From Eumeta japonica (taxonomy: Eukaryota > Arthropoda > Insecta > Lepidoptera > Psychidae), in NCBI GenBank assembly GCA_005406025.1, contig BGZK01000527.1, forward strand, positions 62,001-126,000: a stretch of DNA of 64,000 nucleotides. Direction: 5' to 3'. The position numbers and the translations under genes were made by a program. How positions within the stretch are numbered: position 1 is the stretch's first letter; each line of letters opens with the position of its first letter. Positions 24,150 through 36,118 of this stretch are shown one piece after another. The notes beneath the pieces are model-generated. The model worked only from the letters and a program-made list of their open reading frames with translations. It did not search any database and was not told the DNA's origin.

Positions 24150-24412
24150 ATTTTCAAGAGTTTACCTATCGCCATTATCAAAATTGAGCAAAAAACGCCA
24201 AAAGAACATTTTCTGTACGAGAGCCCCTCTTTAGTTTTTGATTTAATTTTATTTTTATTATTCGTTTTTTTAGCGGCAATAGAAAGAAATACGTATTACG
24301 CGAAAATTTCAACTGTGCTTATTACGAGATACAGCCTTCTGACAAACAAACGGGCAGCGAAGGCTTAGTAATAGGGTGTCGTTGCCATCCTTTGGGTGCG
24401 GTATCCTAAAAC
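24150..24412 (+). mobile_element. lepidopteran-type interspersed repeat, 3' part
   Basis: Contains TTAGCGGCAATAGAAA, GAAAATTTCAACTGTG, GAGATACAGCCT, CAAACGGGCAGCGAAGG and a GGGTGCGGTATCCTAAAA end. This order matches a short noncoding repeat common in moths and butterflies that normally ends GGGTACGGAACCCTAAAA. The 74-codon open frame at 24144 lies inside it and is not a gene. Confidence 0.6.
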
Positions 24413-24414
24413 CA

Positions 24415-25375
24415 TACATAAAAGTTGTTTTTAAATCGAAATAGAATAAAAAGTTAAACGTCGAACTTCTCCCAAAACGTACTTAAAAAGTAATTAATTA
24501 GCATGATTTGTTATTATTTGCGCATTGAAACAAACTCGTGCACATTTTTGTTAATCCATAATTTCGGTGTTCTAACCACTTCAAGATTACATTGTATTGT
24601 CCCTGATGTCATATAATGAAAGCCGACTAATGATGATTTGAAAGATTTGACTTTAAGTAACTGGCTAAATAATGTCATTTAATGCGAAAATTATTGGTAT
24701 TAACATGTTCCAGAAATATATTCCCGCCCATCAGGATTATGTGTTAATTGTAATTTAAACGACGAGTTTTACTAAAAGTTAAAACGTTAATTGCCAAACT
24801 AGAGCTAATGTATGGACAATCTGTCAAATCCTACCTTTAATGTTTCCGAATTGTATTTTTTCATGCAAACCGAGAACTCGTACAATCCTTCGTAAATTAA
24901 TTATATTATTTGTACACCCAATAAAATTATAAGAGATATATCAAATGTACATTTTGATAATTGTAACAGAGTTAAACATCTTTAGTAATGCAAATATCTA
25001 TAGTGAATTGCTGTGTTTTAAAATTTTGTTAATCTGTATTATTGTATTCTTATTCACGAATTAAAACTAGTATATAGACGGTTTTCTTGCAAATTGTCAT
25101 AATAATTATTTACATGTTATATTGTCATTTGCGGTAACTATTATCCCGGACAATGGGATTTACCACCGGGCGACGGATAAAACATTTTACGAAACTCTGA
25201 CTACACTTTAACGTAAATAAATATGACTTTCGTTGTCGTACGAGAAACGTGTTGCTTGAAGAGGAACACGAATAGCTAGCTACTTGTGATTCGATAAATT
25301 GTCTCCTTCGATTTTAATTTTCCGTGTCGATCGTATGCACTGAGTGTCAGCGTCTGTTTTAAAATGACGACAAAA
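24415..25375. other. AT-rich stretch, nothing recognised
   Basis: No open frame, RNA or repeat recognised. Confidence 0.5.
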
Positions 25376-25575
25376 AAATACGGCCCCGGCAGACGGCGGC
25401 CGCGCTCGCGGGACGTCGTTCCGTATGAGCGACGCCGGCGACATCTTTGTGGACGTCCCAGTTAATTTAACCGACAACAATGTTCGTGGGGAATGTGTGT
25501 AAACAATGGGTTTTATGGCACGCTTATCACGCACCGGGTTACACCCCGAGGCGTTGCCGGTATGGACCATTTTAT
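25375..25575. promoter_or_regulatory. GC-rich island
   Basis: CpG-rich patch (GACGGCGGCCGCGCTCGCGG) followed by CAGTTAATTTAACCG and TTTTATGGCACG words. The 96-codon minus-strand frame has no domain. Candidate regulatory DNA. Confidence 0.28.
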
Positions 25576-26205
25576 TGGCATTTCCTTATGAAGCGGGTAT
25601 GAGGACGAGTCGAATTATGATTGCGATTTTTTTTTATGTGAGGTTCGACCGTTTATGAGTTACGCCACAGCTCTTATGACGGTGCAGTCTGTATCGAAAT
25701 GGGTTCAATGGAATTCACGTGACGCTCAAACAATGAGAAATGAACAAGGATTGTAAAAAAACATAGTTTTAGGTTGTGTAAAGCGTAAACGTGTAAAGAG
25801 TAGATCTCATTAGTGTTTCAAAAAAAAATATCTTTAATATAGACACAGCTCTGTTACAGACTCATAGTTTAATTTGGTATTTAATTTAGTGGTGTAATTA
25901 AATTCGTCAAACAAAAGTGAAAATTATACCTTAGCATTATAAGAAAAGTTTACTTAAACACATATATCAAGAATAAATACATGTAATAGTGATATTTTGT
26001 ACTCTTTTCTTTTGTAATAGATTGAGAATATTAAATAAAACATATATAAAGTGCGCACGAACTACGTCGCAGGCGCAGCTAGTCATCGAGTATCGACAAG
26101 ACACAAAAAAAAACTGAACATGAAACCAAGAGAGCAACATTATCTGATCTCCTACGATTAATCTCTGGTCAAAAAAAAAATGAACTCTTGACACATTATT
26201 GTTAT
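25575..26205. other. AT-rich stretch, nothing recognised
   Basis: No coding or repeat evidence. A short CpG patch near 26060-26090 is unremarkable. Confidence 0.5.
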
Positions 26206-26790
26206 TGATTTATCAGCGCGCGGTCGCGGCTGTCGCATCGCGTTTGGCACGGCCCGGCGCGCGCGCCGCTCTCGAATAACAGGCGTCACAATGATCGCAT
26301 CGCAGCGTAATCGCCGCTATCATTGTTTACGCGCGCCGCTAAAGCGACGCGATCGGCGCTCGTCGACGGGCGTTAAATCAACAGTCGCGCGCGGCCGCCG
26401 GGCTACCTCTCGAATCGCCTCTCGATAATATTTCATAAGACAAATAACCCGATAAAGATGTTTTGACGCGGACCCGTGTTCGTCGCCCGCACCGAAACGG
26501 GTCCGGTGAGCGCCTATCGTAAAATATTTATTCACGATTCCTTAAATCTCGGGGGTAGTACGAAGCGGTGATTCATCGCCGGCCGCGTCGGGACGGGTGT
26601 TTAATGCGTTGACAGGATTTAAGGCGGCGCTACATCCATTAGCATTGTTTTAAAGGATTAAGGCGACGCTTTATTGGGACGCGGCGCGATGTGAGGCCGA
26701 CGTGTCCGAGCGCATACTTCGTTGACAAGTGACGCGTGGCCGTCATCGGTTATCGCTTTTATGAGGAGCGTAAGTTCGCATCGCGTTTAA
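26205..26790. promoter_or_regulatory. strong GC/CpG-rich island with paired Sox-like sites
   Basis: About 580 bases, among the most GC-rich in the window, with embedded AT words: ACAATGAT (26288-26295) and its inverse ATCATTGT (26319-26326), CGATAATATTTCATAAGAC, AAAATATTTATTCACG, and repeated TTTAA words at 26600-26670. The single open frame (71 codons, minus) has no domain. The best candidate here for a conserved regulatory element by composition and motif density. Confidence 0.42.
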
Positions 26791-26990
26791 ATTGTAATAC
26801 GGAACCCGAATAATGAATTTCAACTCAAGGAAACTTCAAAATCATCTGTCGAACGAAATAGCAACCCAAATCATGGTGAAATTCACATCTATCATGTAGA
26901 AGAAAAACGATTCGTGATTCATTCGATCGCGAGGTCTCAACAACTACTAAACCTAGCATCATGTAATTTAGTTAAATGATAGTATGTATA

Positions 26991-27028
26991 CTACGAAAGA
27001 CTTACTACGAAAGACTTACTACGAAAGA
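26991..27028. repeat. short tandem repeat, 14-bp unit
   Basis: CTACGAAAGACTTA is repeated 2.7 times without mismatch. Confidence 0.9.
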
Positions 27029-27119
27029 GTTTTTGGAAATCTAATTTTTACGAGGGCATAAAAGGGGAATTGAAATTTTATTATTTTTTTTTATGTATAA
27101 AGACTGACGCACTAAAAAT

Positions 27120-27290
27120 TATGTCGACCATGAAGCGGTGCCGGCGTTAGCGCGAGGTGTTGCACACTCCATTGCCTGATGTAATTTTTACGTCACGACG
27201 ATGCAGGCTACATCGTTTTAAGTTCGCATAATTATTGAGCCCCTGCATACCAGCTTTAACCGCGGCTTCGACACATGAACATAGAACGAG
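27120..27290. promoter_or_regulatory. short GC-rich island
   Basis: GC-richer patch (AAGCGGTGCCGGCGTTAGCGC) with TTTTACGTCACG and GCATAATTATTGAG words. Candidate regulatory DNA, weak. Confidence 0.22.
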
Positions 27291-27354
27291 TTCCTTAATT
27301 TTTTAAAACAATTAGTTATTAATAATAGCAATGTCGATGAGAAGATCCACATCA

Positions 27355-27720
27355 ATACCGGTCCGGGTTTGGATTTGCGAGCGAAATAGGGATTGGGAGA
27401 TTGGATTTAGGAGCGGGATTGTCATGTAATATAGCAATTTAGAGGCAGTTTGTGCGTTTTACGATGTGAGAATATACGTTCCTCCGGGATGGTTTGATCG
27501 AAAACGAGTTCGAAATTGGGATCAAAGGCGAGACCGTGATCGGAATTGAGAGCAAGGCAGGGATTAGAATCGTGGCTGGCGACGCGATCGGTCGATGTAA
27601 AAGACGAGGGAGGGCATGTTACGTCCATGCGGTCGAAGCCGCGGCCGAAAGCAAGGACGTATATATTTGCTTCTGGGCGTGCAAAGCATGTTTTATTTCC
27701 ATCATCCACGGATGGCGTTA
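27355..27720. repeat. degenerate purine-rich internal repeats
   Basis: Many imperfect copies of a GGGATTGGGA / GGAATTGAGAG theme on the plus strand (27365-27580), then a GC-rich tail. Open frames on both strands (27422-27787 minus; 27494 and 27546 plus) follow from the repeat composition. No protein domain recognised. Confidence 0.45.
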
Positions 27721-29490
27721 CGCAAGATAGTACGCAATATATGAATGCGCAGTAGGCGAACGCTACGTGTTTATTTCTAAGAAACACCGAGAAAATATTA
27801 CAACCTATACCGGCGGTGCAACCGATTGCGATAATTTAGAGTATGAGTATTTTTTTAGACAAAAATAACACGAATATTTTGGGAGCGTAAACGTCCATTT
27901 GTTTTACGTAAGGAACGTGACTATTCGCGCCTCGCACGTGCGCAGACGCCGCACCAAGATGGACGCCTAGTAGTATAGCTGCGTTGCTTTTTTCTCGACT
28001 GCGCCTATTCTCGTTATATTGTCACATGAATGCTCTCCTCTGAAACGCTGTCCTGAACCAAAGCTTTTCGCCATATACGTCAACACATATTCGAATGTAT
28101 TTTTGCTGAATATGCGGGTAGTGAGAGGTTTTTGCGGTCACAAATAGTAGATAAAATATAGATCGATCTGGAAGAAGAATAAAATTTTGGTTTGTTATAA
28201 AAATAATGATGTCATATGGCCTAAAATAGATATGCATTCAAGATGTTCTGAATATTAGACCTTGGTGTTACACTTTGTAAGCGTCGCGTGATTGCAATTC
28301 TATTCATTTTGCAAGTCTTCCAAATAAGGTTTCCAAAATGGATCTTAAAGGACACGCGCATCAAGCCACTGACATAAGTAATTAACCATCATATACAAAG
28401 GTCCTGCAAATATGATAGACATCATTATTTCTTATTAATTTGATAAATATAAATTAAAGTAGGTTTTATTGTATTTACGATAAAAAATCCCATTTTGCTT
28501 TCCTTTAGGGGCAGTACGTTCATTTGATATTCCTTTAATAACTTGCATAGAACAAAAATATTAAATTTAATTAAATGCACGATACTTGCAAGTACTGAAT
28601 ACGACTCAAGTAAGCATTTAATTTATTATTATTTCTTCAAAAAGTCCATTCGGAATTAAAAGTAAAGGTTGATTGAGCATAACCAATTAATTGAGGACAA
28701 TACTGTAAGATACGTACATGTACAACGTCGCAATCTTGACTTATGTCACGTCACAATGATGACTTACGAAAAATTTCATATTTTAAAATCGAATGAACGA
28801 ATGGATGCTTCTTATAATGGGAGTAGGTGTGGGTGTATAAGGTGCACGAGAACAGACTATCAATCATAGCGTAATGTTGTTGACGAGGTGCATGTTATTT
28901 GTCTATGGTTACAAAACAATGTAATCACTCACTGTTAGCGGATGACTATTTAGAAGTCACTTTAATATTTCAAAGCATTAATAAAGCTTCGATTGAGTGA
29001 GCTGATCAGATCTCGGATGCCAAAGCTTCAAAGAACCAAATTAATATCTGATACTCGGACAGAAGGTTAGACTCTAATCAATAACTAACGAGGAAATCAC
29101 ACACGGAGTAATGAGAAATTAACTTTAACGCATTCCTCAATGTTCAGTTAGAAAAAATGCCGCTCCATTGAGGTTAAACTAGTTTTCGGCTCACCAAACA
29201 TTGCAAATATGCATACAATCCCACAATACAAATGAAATTAGCATATTTTTTGAAGCTACGGTATTATAATTGACTCATTCTTAAGCTACGTTTTGACCAC
29301 ACCACCGCAGAATTTTGGCCATCTTAAAACTTACAAGAAACCGTATACTGGCGCGGGATTTGTTGGACTACACTTTGTCAACGTTATTTACAACAATTAA
29401 ATAATGAACTCTCTATAAATACGAACTAAAAATAAAAATGGCTAGTGTATTGCTTTGATTGTCCATTCATGGCGTAGGTATCCATATGGT
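27720..29490. other. mixed stretch, nothing firmly recognised
   Basis: AT-rich sequence with a small CpG patch near 27925-27970. The exact 20-mer TTAATTGAGGACAATACTGT (28687-28706) recurs at 47994-48013, suggesting a shared repeat fragment. No coding evidence. Confidence 0.45.
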
Positions 29491-29730
29491 TGAAAGTGCA
29501 AATTTCACTTGACATAACAGGGCATCGGCGCGCCGGCGACGGCAGTCCGCTCACTTGTCACGAACGTCGTAATGCACGGGCAAGCAAGTCGTTATGCTTT
29601 TATTATCGGGCAGCCGTTACTGCGGTCAGGGCTGACGCGGGGCGGGAGGGCGAGAGGTGGGGGGAGGACAGTGCGCGAGCCGTGAAGGTGAGCGGTGTCG
29701 GGTTACGCCTAAGGTCCAACATTCCCGGAT
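29490..29730. promoter_or_regulatory. GC-rich island
   Basis: A compact CpG-rich block (CATCGGCGCGCCGGCGACGG, GGGCGGGAGGGCGAGAGGTG). The plus-strand frame of 92 codons is arginine-rich without a domain. Candidate regulatory DNA. Confidence 0.3.
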
Positions 29731-32300
29731 TGTTTTCGGTCCCAAATCAAAACCGATATCTCAGGTAATTTGACAAAATTACCCGATGACAGAGCCGGCC
29801 CGTCTTTTTTTTCCTGCCCCTTCGTCGCCGATACGGAATATTGCCTTACACGTCTGTCGTGTTCCGTGCGGTTGCATGCGGCGTGACAGACGTTCTGATA
29901 CGTAGGAACTAAATAAATTTGTTCATGCATGAAAACGACACAATGCAAACCTTATACAGAATGAGGTTGTGTCGATAGTATGAGAGATATTATTTATACA
30001 TAAATAAATACAAGCCCATTTCCTCCCGAAATCTGCTGTCGGACCGATATTTGGTGTATATCTTTTGCTTCGTTGCCAATAATTTACTATTTTGTATAAA
30101 CTTATCGCCTTCAGAAACTTAAACATCGGGTGTCTTTTAATATAACACCGATTTGACATACTATGCATACATTTTAAGACATAAGACGTTCCTCATCGTC
30201 CCCTTGATCAAATCACACTCATTCATCGACTTCAGCCAAAGATGTAGACGTTTCAAAGATAGGCGTCTTATTTCGTTAAACATATATTTAAATGTTTCAT
30301 GAAAGCATAATATAAGCTGTCAGCAGACTTATAATACTATACATACAAACATAGCCGTCTTTTTATTCTAAACGCGAAGCCCAAAAAATATTTTTAAAAT
30401 ATGCCCTAGTTTGCTACTTTGACTAGTATCATCAAACAAGTTCATAATCTAAGTTGATCTTCTCAAACCTATTGTGTCTAATGAAAAATCTTTATTATGA
30501 AAAATGTGCAACTATATTCCTGTATTGTTGGTTGTCAGCTGAAGGATAAAGGGAAACAAAGCTAAAAGGTCGTATTGAAAAATTCGAAGTTATTTATGTA
30601 TTATTTTTTGCGTTTTAGTTTGGCCTTTAACTTAATTTAATAAACTGAGCATCTACTGAGAGTTCATCGATGTGATTCGTTGCATAAAGTTTGTAGAAAA
30701 ACATATACCTTTGATAATTACTCCATTTGAGTGTTAACGTAAATTCGCTAACTTTTCGGGGACCACTTATTTTTTCAGCGAAATTTAAGCGAACTCGGCA
30801 TATTAACAACAAAATAAGAACATCTTTCTGAACTCAATCCAATTGATCGTTGCTACAGCGCGCGCTTAACTAAAGATATAAATAGACCGAGGTGCTTAAT
30901 TTCTATAATTTTTGTTACCGCTATAGAGCCACACTCTTAAATAATCTTCAGATCAAGAAGTTATTTTAAGTATATCTCAAACTTGCAGTTATGTAAAGGT
31001 AAGTATGGAACACGAACACACTTTAAATATAAAATAAATAAAAAGTTGTTAGCTATGTAACTTAGCTATCGAGTTTACCGTTAGACAAAATCAATTACTT
31101 AAGACCTACAAAGTTATGTTTTTGTGCGCTGATTTTTTAGAATCCTATTAATCCTTTTATGACCAGTCAGGGACATAAACGACAGCAAGATTTAAACATA
31201 AGTTGCAAAAAGATAAAGACAAAAATTATTGAAATCAATCCGTCCGTACATAACAATCAAATAGTTTAAATGAACGGAGACACATTAATAAGTATCAATA
31301 AGTTAAAGTTCACTCGAAATCGTTTTGGCTATTTGATGTATAATGCTTTTCGCTACTAGAAAATGACATCAAGAGCTTATATATACGCCATACAAGCGTT
31401 AACATAATTTGTTGCTCGTTTCGCAGTTTGCTTCCGAAAGCTTAATAAGTAACAACCGTGTCGTCATTCAACGCTAGACCAATTCTTTAAACTTTAAACA
31501 ACTCAGTTAATATTGTTATGATATCAAAATTATGTCGGAGTGAGAAGGGTTCGCCGCGTGCGCTCTATTGACGTAATTTCGACGTCATGACCGATATCAA
31601 TTAAGTTGTTTCAAGTTTACAGAATTTAACAGATCTGTTACTTCAAGGTTGACAAGAACGCCGTATTTCAGACGTTCCGTTGTCCCTTGGGGTTTTTTTA
31701 AAGAGAGAATCATACTTAAAAGTAAAGTAATAGCCCGCTTAAATAAATATTAAGTTCACGTGGTGTCAAATTTGTCTAACTATATTACATTTGTCCATGT
31801 AGATCTGTATGATAACTCAAATGATGTAAACCAAAACGGAACATATCGTGTAAGTGTTTTTTTTTTATTTTATACAATTATAAGGAAAAAAGCTAAAATG
31901 CCTACAGTGATTATACAATAAATGTATTATGTTAAACACTGTAAAATGATAACTTGATTGATGTATTATTGAATGTTACAACCGTTATATTTAAAATGAA
32001 TTCACATTTCATTACAATTTACGTTGTTCAAATCTTCGTCTCCTCTGCAAAGTCAGTGTTAGAGGATAAGTTTAGTTTTTCTCTTCTATTATATTAATAA
32101 TCGTAATACATGACATTTAGGAACCTCTAGCCAATAACATACACAATTTTTTTTGTAAACGTTATTGGATAACATGTTTTTGACATCACGGTCCTTTAAA
32201 TTAATGTCTTATGTCAATTTATTCCCCATTGTTAATATATTCTGGCACTATACTTTACTAAATTTGACCTAGTGGAATACAACCCCACAATATTTTTATT
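29730..32300. other. AT-rich stretch, nothing firmly recognised
   Basis: About 2.5 kb without coding evidence. A second copy of the 17-mer TGTAAAGGTAAGTATGG, a consensus plus-strand donor, lies at 30992-31008, ten bases after an acceptor-like CTTGCAG. Confidence 0.5.
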
Positions 32301-32301
32301 T

Positions 32302-32526
32302 CAGACGGAGCGACTCACACCTCAAACCCCGCAGGTCCGGTGCGGGTTGGGCGCTGGTGACGACGACCATCACCAGCGCGGCGACGTCATCCTGAGCCGA
32401 TGGCTTAAAGTGATCCCCGGGCATCGAATGTAGGCTTTGATTCGAGTCAAACGAAAAACTCAGCGGCCCACTCGTCCGTGGTTAGGATCGAAGGCGGCCC
32501 GCTTAACCACTAAGCCACCACCGTTC
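32302..32526 (-). mobile_element. SINE-like GC-rich element
   Basis: On the minus strand the head reads GGTGGTGGCTTAGTGGTTAA, a tRNA A-box-like start, followed by a GC-rich body with an inverted pair (CGCTGGTGATGGTCGTCG and CACCAGCG) and a TCTGAAATAAAAA tail. There is no convincing B box, so it may be the 3' region of a non-LTR element rather than a true SINE. The boundaries with AT-rich intron are sharp. Confidence 0.5.
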
Positions 32527-32659
32527 GATTAAAACGAAGATGTATTTTTTTTCCATATAATATCAATACAAAGGTGAACATTTTTTATAATATAATGATT
32601 CGTTCGATGGCACTAACACGAAGGTCCGATTGTTGTTATTTATTTTAAGGTAGTAACAA

Positions 32660-32900
32660 TTTTTATCAATGGGCGTCCATTAGACGCGGCTTTTGTATTG
32701 CGCGAGGCGCGCGCGGCCGTGGGAAAAGCTCGGCGTGCGATCAGCTTTACGACGCTTACATCGCCGGCATACCACGAACACAGCTTTTAGTGAACAATAC
32801 CCGCAATGGAAACGAGAGCGATGTGTGCGTGTAATCAAAATGTACATGGATTTGTAACTAAAGCAGCAGGACGCCGCATTTGGTAGTACCCTTAAGACGG
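32660..32900. promoter_or_regulatory. GC-rich island
   Basis: CpG-rich block with GCGCGAGGCGCGCGCGGCCG. The overlapping minus-strand frame (32680-32952) is cysteine/arginine-rich without a recognisable domain. Candidate regulatory DNA. Confidence 0.25.
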
Positions 32901-33955
32901 TGCTCCAATCTCGAAATATCGAATGACATAGTTTTTTTTTTTCTAGGTACATAATAGCACTTTAATAGCTTTTTGTATCGTTAGAATGAAAATAAATTTA
33001 CAAATAGTACGTTGTTCATCAAAAAAGCGAGATTGGAATCCAATTTTCTCCCAAGTATTATTATATTAGTGATTTGTACTATACCTACAAGGAAAATAAA
33101 AAACGAATTCCATAATTCAGTTTTGTATTAAAATTAGAATTATTATAAATATATTTAAACCATAAAATACAATGGCCACAAAGTTTTTAACTTAAAAAGA
33201 ATTCCAAAAAAAAAGCACATTATGTTTTCTTCTGAATTATAGAAGTTCTTCAGAGTCTATTGTTTGCTTCTAGATTTTTTGAACTAGGGATTTTCAATAA
33301 CACCTAAGAAGTTATCAGTAAAAGCTTGAGCTGTTTCCTTTAATTGAGGCGGCGATATAAAATCTTCAATGTCACTAATACAGCTAGATGATAATTTGAA
33401 ATTAATTTTATAATTTAGTAAACTTACTTTTAACAATTTAAAACAAAGAGATTCGCGCTCAAAAGCAGGTTATACTCTCGGAGTAAGTGTAGTATAATTT
33501 CATTTTGTTTCTCTTCAATAAATAACGCTTGATTTAAAATTACATTGATTCACATAATGAATAGATAATATTGTGTTCTATTTATGTGAAAACCTCGGAC
33601 TCGTCGAGAAGAACTTATGAAAATATGTTTTCTAAATATCTTTACTGTGATATATAAAAAAATAAGTTCACTACTTTTAAATACAAAAAAAAGAGTTTTA
33701 AGAATGAATAAAACTGTGTTTACGTGGTGTACTAAGTATTTAAACGAATATAGTGTAATCTCTTGGTAACCGCTGAAGGTATATAATATGGCTAATAGCA
33801 TTTCAAAAAAACCTTTTTCATTTTTTGCGCATCAAATAAAAAATGAAATTTCTATGAATAGTTATTTCTCATATAAGAAATATTTTTTCATATAAAGCTG
33901 ATAATACTGTTAAGATACAAACTGTCACATACCATATATAAATAACTGTTTTTTT
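32900..33955. other. AT-rich stretch, nothing recognised
   Basis: No open frame, RNA or repeat recognised. Confidence 0.5.
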
Positions 33956-33961
33956 AATACC

Positions 33962-34591
33962 CTAGCACCAGAGTAGCAACATGACCGGTCTTACCAAAAA
34001 AAGTGGCGACCATTTGTTTCCGTGTGCTTCACGCACGGCGACATTTTGTTGGTGTTGATTCATTTTCAGAGCGCCATACGATCGGTTGTTGCTATGTTTC
34101 AGGATCGTAGTTATGCAGCCATGTTTCGTCACAAGTAAGTATATCGTATACGCTTTTTTTTCACCTCCGTCGAATTTCGAATCATAAATCGCCACCAATC
34201 TACTCGACGGTCTTTCCGCTCATCGGTCAGCTTGTGCGGCATCCATCTCAAACAACACTTACGAAGAAAAAGGTGATCATGAACAATGGTTTGCATCGCT
34301 GCCGATCCAATACCCAGTTCTAGCTTAAGCTCTATATATCTCTTGTTCGGTTCTCTCAGATAAAACTTTCAACTGCTTGAACTCTTGAGTGACTGTGGTT
34401 GACGGCCAACCTGTCCTCGCTTCATATTCAAAGTTTCCTCGTTCTTTTTTTTAAACTCAGCACACCAATTATTTATTAAAAACCGTTGCTCGTGAACAAA
34501 CAGACTTGCTTAAAGTAGTAACCAAAAGTTCAAAACATTCTTGGGCTTTCAATCTATTTTTATAATCATAAAAAATCAGCGCGAAAATCAT
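33962..34591 (-). pseudogene. mariner transposase relic, C-terminally truncated
   Basis: A second, distinct mariner relic. From the minus-strand ATG at 34591 the N-terminal helix-turn-helix region reads IFYDYKNRLKAQECFELL, then SRATVFNK and CAEFKK. A short tract with several stops follows, then a segment with KKSVYDIL and DETWLH (first catalytic D region) near 34110-34150 and YDPET. The 33962-34198 frame continues into FLVRPVM, where the family has its VFWD/FFGK-type block. Frameshifts and stops show it is dead. The segment carrying the HQD/NAP motif and the C-terminus is missing. Confidence 0.8.
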
Positions 34592-34889
34592 GTCGACCGA
34601 GTTCCATTCTTGCAAGCAAATTTTCGCCAGCTTTTCACAAAAATAAGCATTGGAAAAAAATATGTTTGAGTTCAAATATGTTCCATTTTTAAATTTAACA
34701 CTAAATAACCAGTATTCGCGACGGTGTCTAACTTACCAAAGTATTGAATAAAGAGTATCTAATTATTTTTAGCAAACCCCTTGTAAATTATTCAATATCA
34801 CAAGATGTAATTTCTCAACCTCAAAAAGGATGATAGCGCGCGTCCAGCCCCAATGAAAACAGAAAACAATTCCAATAAAATAAACATTC

Positions 34890-35110
34890 CATAGAGGGCA
34901 GTCCGTCAGGTGAGGCGGCGGATTATTTATGCTCGTTATCTGGGAACAATGCGCAGCTCTCGCCCGCGCATCCGTCAACCGCCATTGTGCGCGTGACGTC
35001 ACGTCCGATCGCTGATACGCGGCCAGCTCCTCTCACGAAGGTCCCTCACCGGCCACTGCTGATCGGCGCTATGGGTCACGGCGCACGACGGTAATGGGCC
35101 CAGATGAAAA
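34890..35110. promoter_or_regulatory. GC-rich island
   Basis: CpG-rich block with a TGACGTCA palindrome (34994-35001) and GGATTATTTATGCTCG. The 77-codon minus-strand frame has no domain. Candidate regulatory DNA. Confidence 0.28.
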
Positions 35111-35520
35111 CTTTTATCAGGTTTTCAAAGAATTCAAATTTTATTAAGTAAAAATTGCAATAATTAATGAAATTTCTTTAATGACAACTATTCAATCCTT
35201 ATATTTGTATTAAATATAAATCAAATTACAAGTGGATTATTCTATTATTCTTCGGTTATTGTGTGCTATAAAGTGCGCAGAGCAGCATCATTATAGTTTA
35301 TTTTGATTCCTTGGACGATTTCATAATCAATATAATTTTTTCACAACAAACTATAGGTCTCTTCTAAGAGCGTATAGTATCTTAGCTCTAACCTTGTCTC
35401 ATTGCCGTTGAGTACTTTCTATATCGTTAAAGATCTATATAGCTTTCTTTATAGTATGACATAAGCGATAGTTGATATCATAATCTGTATAAAAGCAAAA
35501 GAAAGCAGAATCGAAACAGA
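35110..35520. other. AT-rich stretch, nothing recognised
   Basis: AT-rich sequence without recognisable features. Confidence 0.5.
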
Positions 35521-35523
35521 TCC

Positions 35524-35780
35524 AGACTGGTGGAGTTTGAGTGGTTAAAGGCGATCCCATCGTACCTGTGTGTACCGGATTCAAATTTTGACCACGGTAA
35601 ACTGGCCGATGAGTTTTTAACTCAATCTCAACAAAACTTCTCCCTTCGTTCCCTGGAGAAGCATATTAAGGCGTTGATTCTGGAAATTATAACCAAGGTG
35701 ATGAGGTCGTTAGTAGCTCTCAACTCACACCGGGCTAGGATTGAGGGTATAAAGTTGACCCTTCTTGGAGTGAAATAAAA
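35524..35780 (+). mobile_element. tRNA-derived SINE
   Basis: The head GTGGAGTTTGAGTGGTTAAA contains a tRNA-like A box, and CCGGATTCAAATTTTGACC forms a B box at the expected spacing. The body runs to about 35780. An 82-codon open frame (35530-35778) spans the whole element. It begins in the tRNA-like head and has no domain, so it is treated as accidental. Confidence 0.6.
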
Positions 35781-35989
35781 ATAGCGTGAGAGGGGGTGTG
35801 CTTAGCAACTCTGAGTGATATATACGCGCGCAAGTTGGAAATTGAATCCGAGTCTTTAAATAAATGACAATACACGAGATATGTTGTGGGATATCCGGTA
35901 AGGATACAGTTCATTATTATGTTTTAAATAAAAGTACAATAAAATAATCTGTCTTTATTAGTATGGAAAAAAGTGCAACAGCAAAAATC

Positions 35990-36118
35990 AACTTCACGCG
36001 GTGTTACCAGTCGGTCACCCATCCTAGTACTGGCCGCGTCCAACGCCGCTTGACTTCAGTGATCGGAGGAGAACCGGTGTATTGGGACATTATAACAACG
36101 TGGTATGGACGTGGCGAT
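35990..36118 (-). pseudogene. 5S rRNA-derived sequence with a central insertion
   Basis: On the minus strand it runs CGTCCATACCACGTTG, AATACACCGGTTCTCCTCCG, ATCACTGAAGTCAAGC, CAGTACTAGGATGGGTGACC and AACACCGCGTG. These are the diagnostic blocks of 5S rRNA, in order across nearly its full length. About 12 bases (TTATAATGTCCC) are inserted in the 5' third, and conserved positions such as CGTCCG and CCTGGGAACACC are altered. The box C-like GGATGGGTGACC is intact. It is either a dispersed 5S pseudogene or the head of a 5S-derived SINE. Confidence 0.85.

Noticed and set aside
27422..27787. Minus-strand frame of 121 codons with a hydrophobic start, like a signal peptide
   Set aside because: It lies across degenerate purine-rich repeats, plus-strand frames overlap it, and no family is recognised.
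35530..35778. 82-codon open frame as a gene
   Set aside because: It starts in the tRNA-like head of a SINE and has no domain.
35990..36118. Functional 5S rRNA gene
   Set aside because: The 12-base insertion and changes at conserved positions make it a derived copy, and no T-rich terminator pattern directly follows its 3' end.
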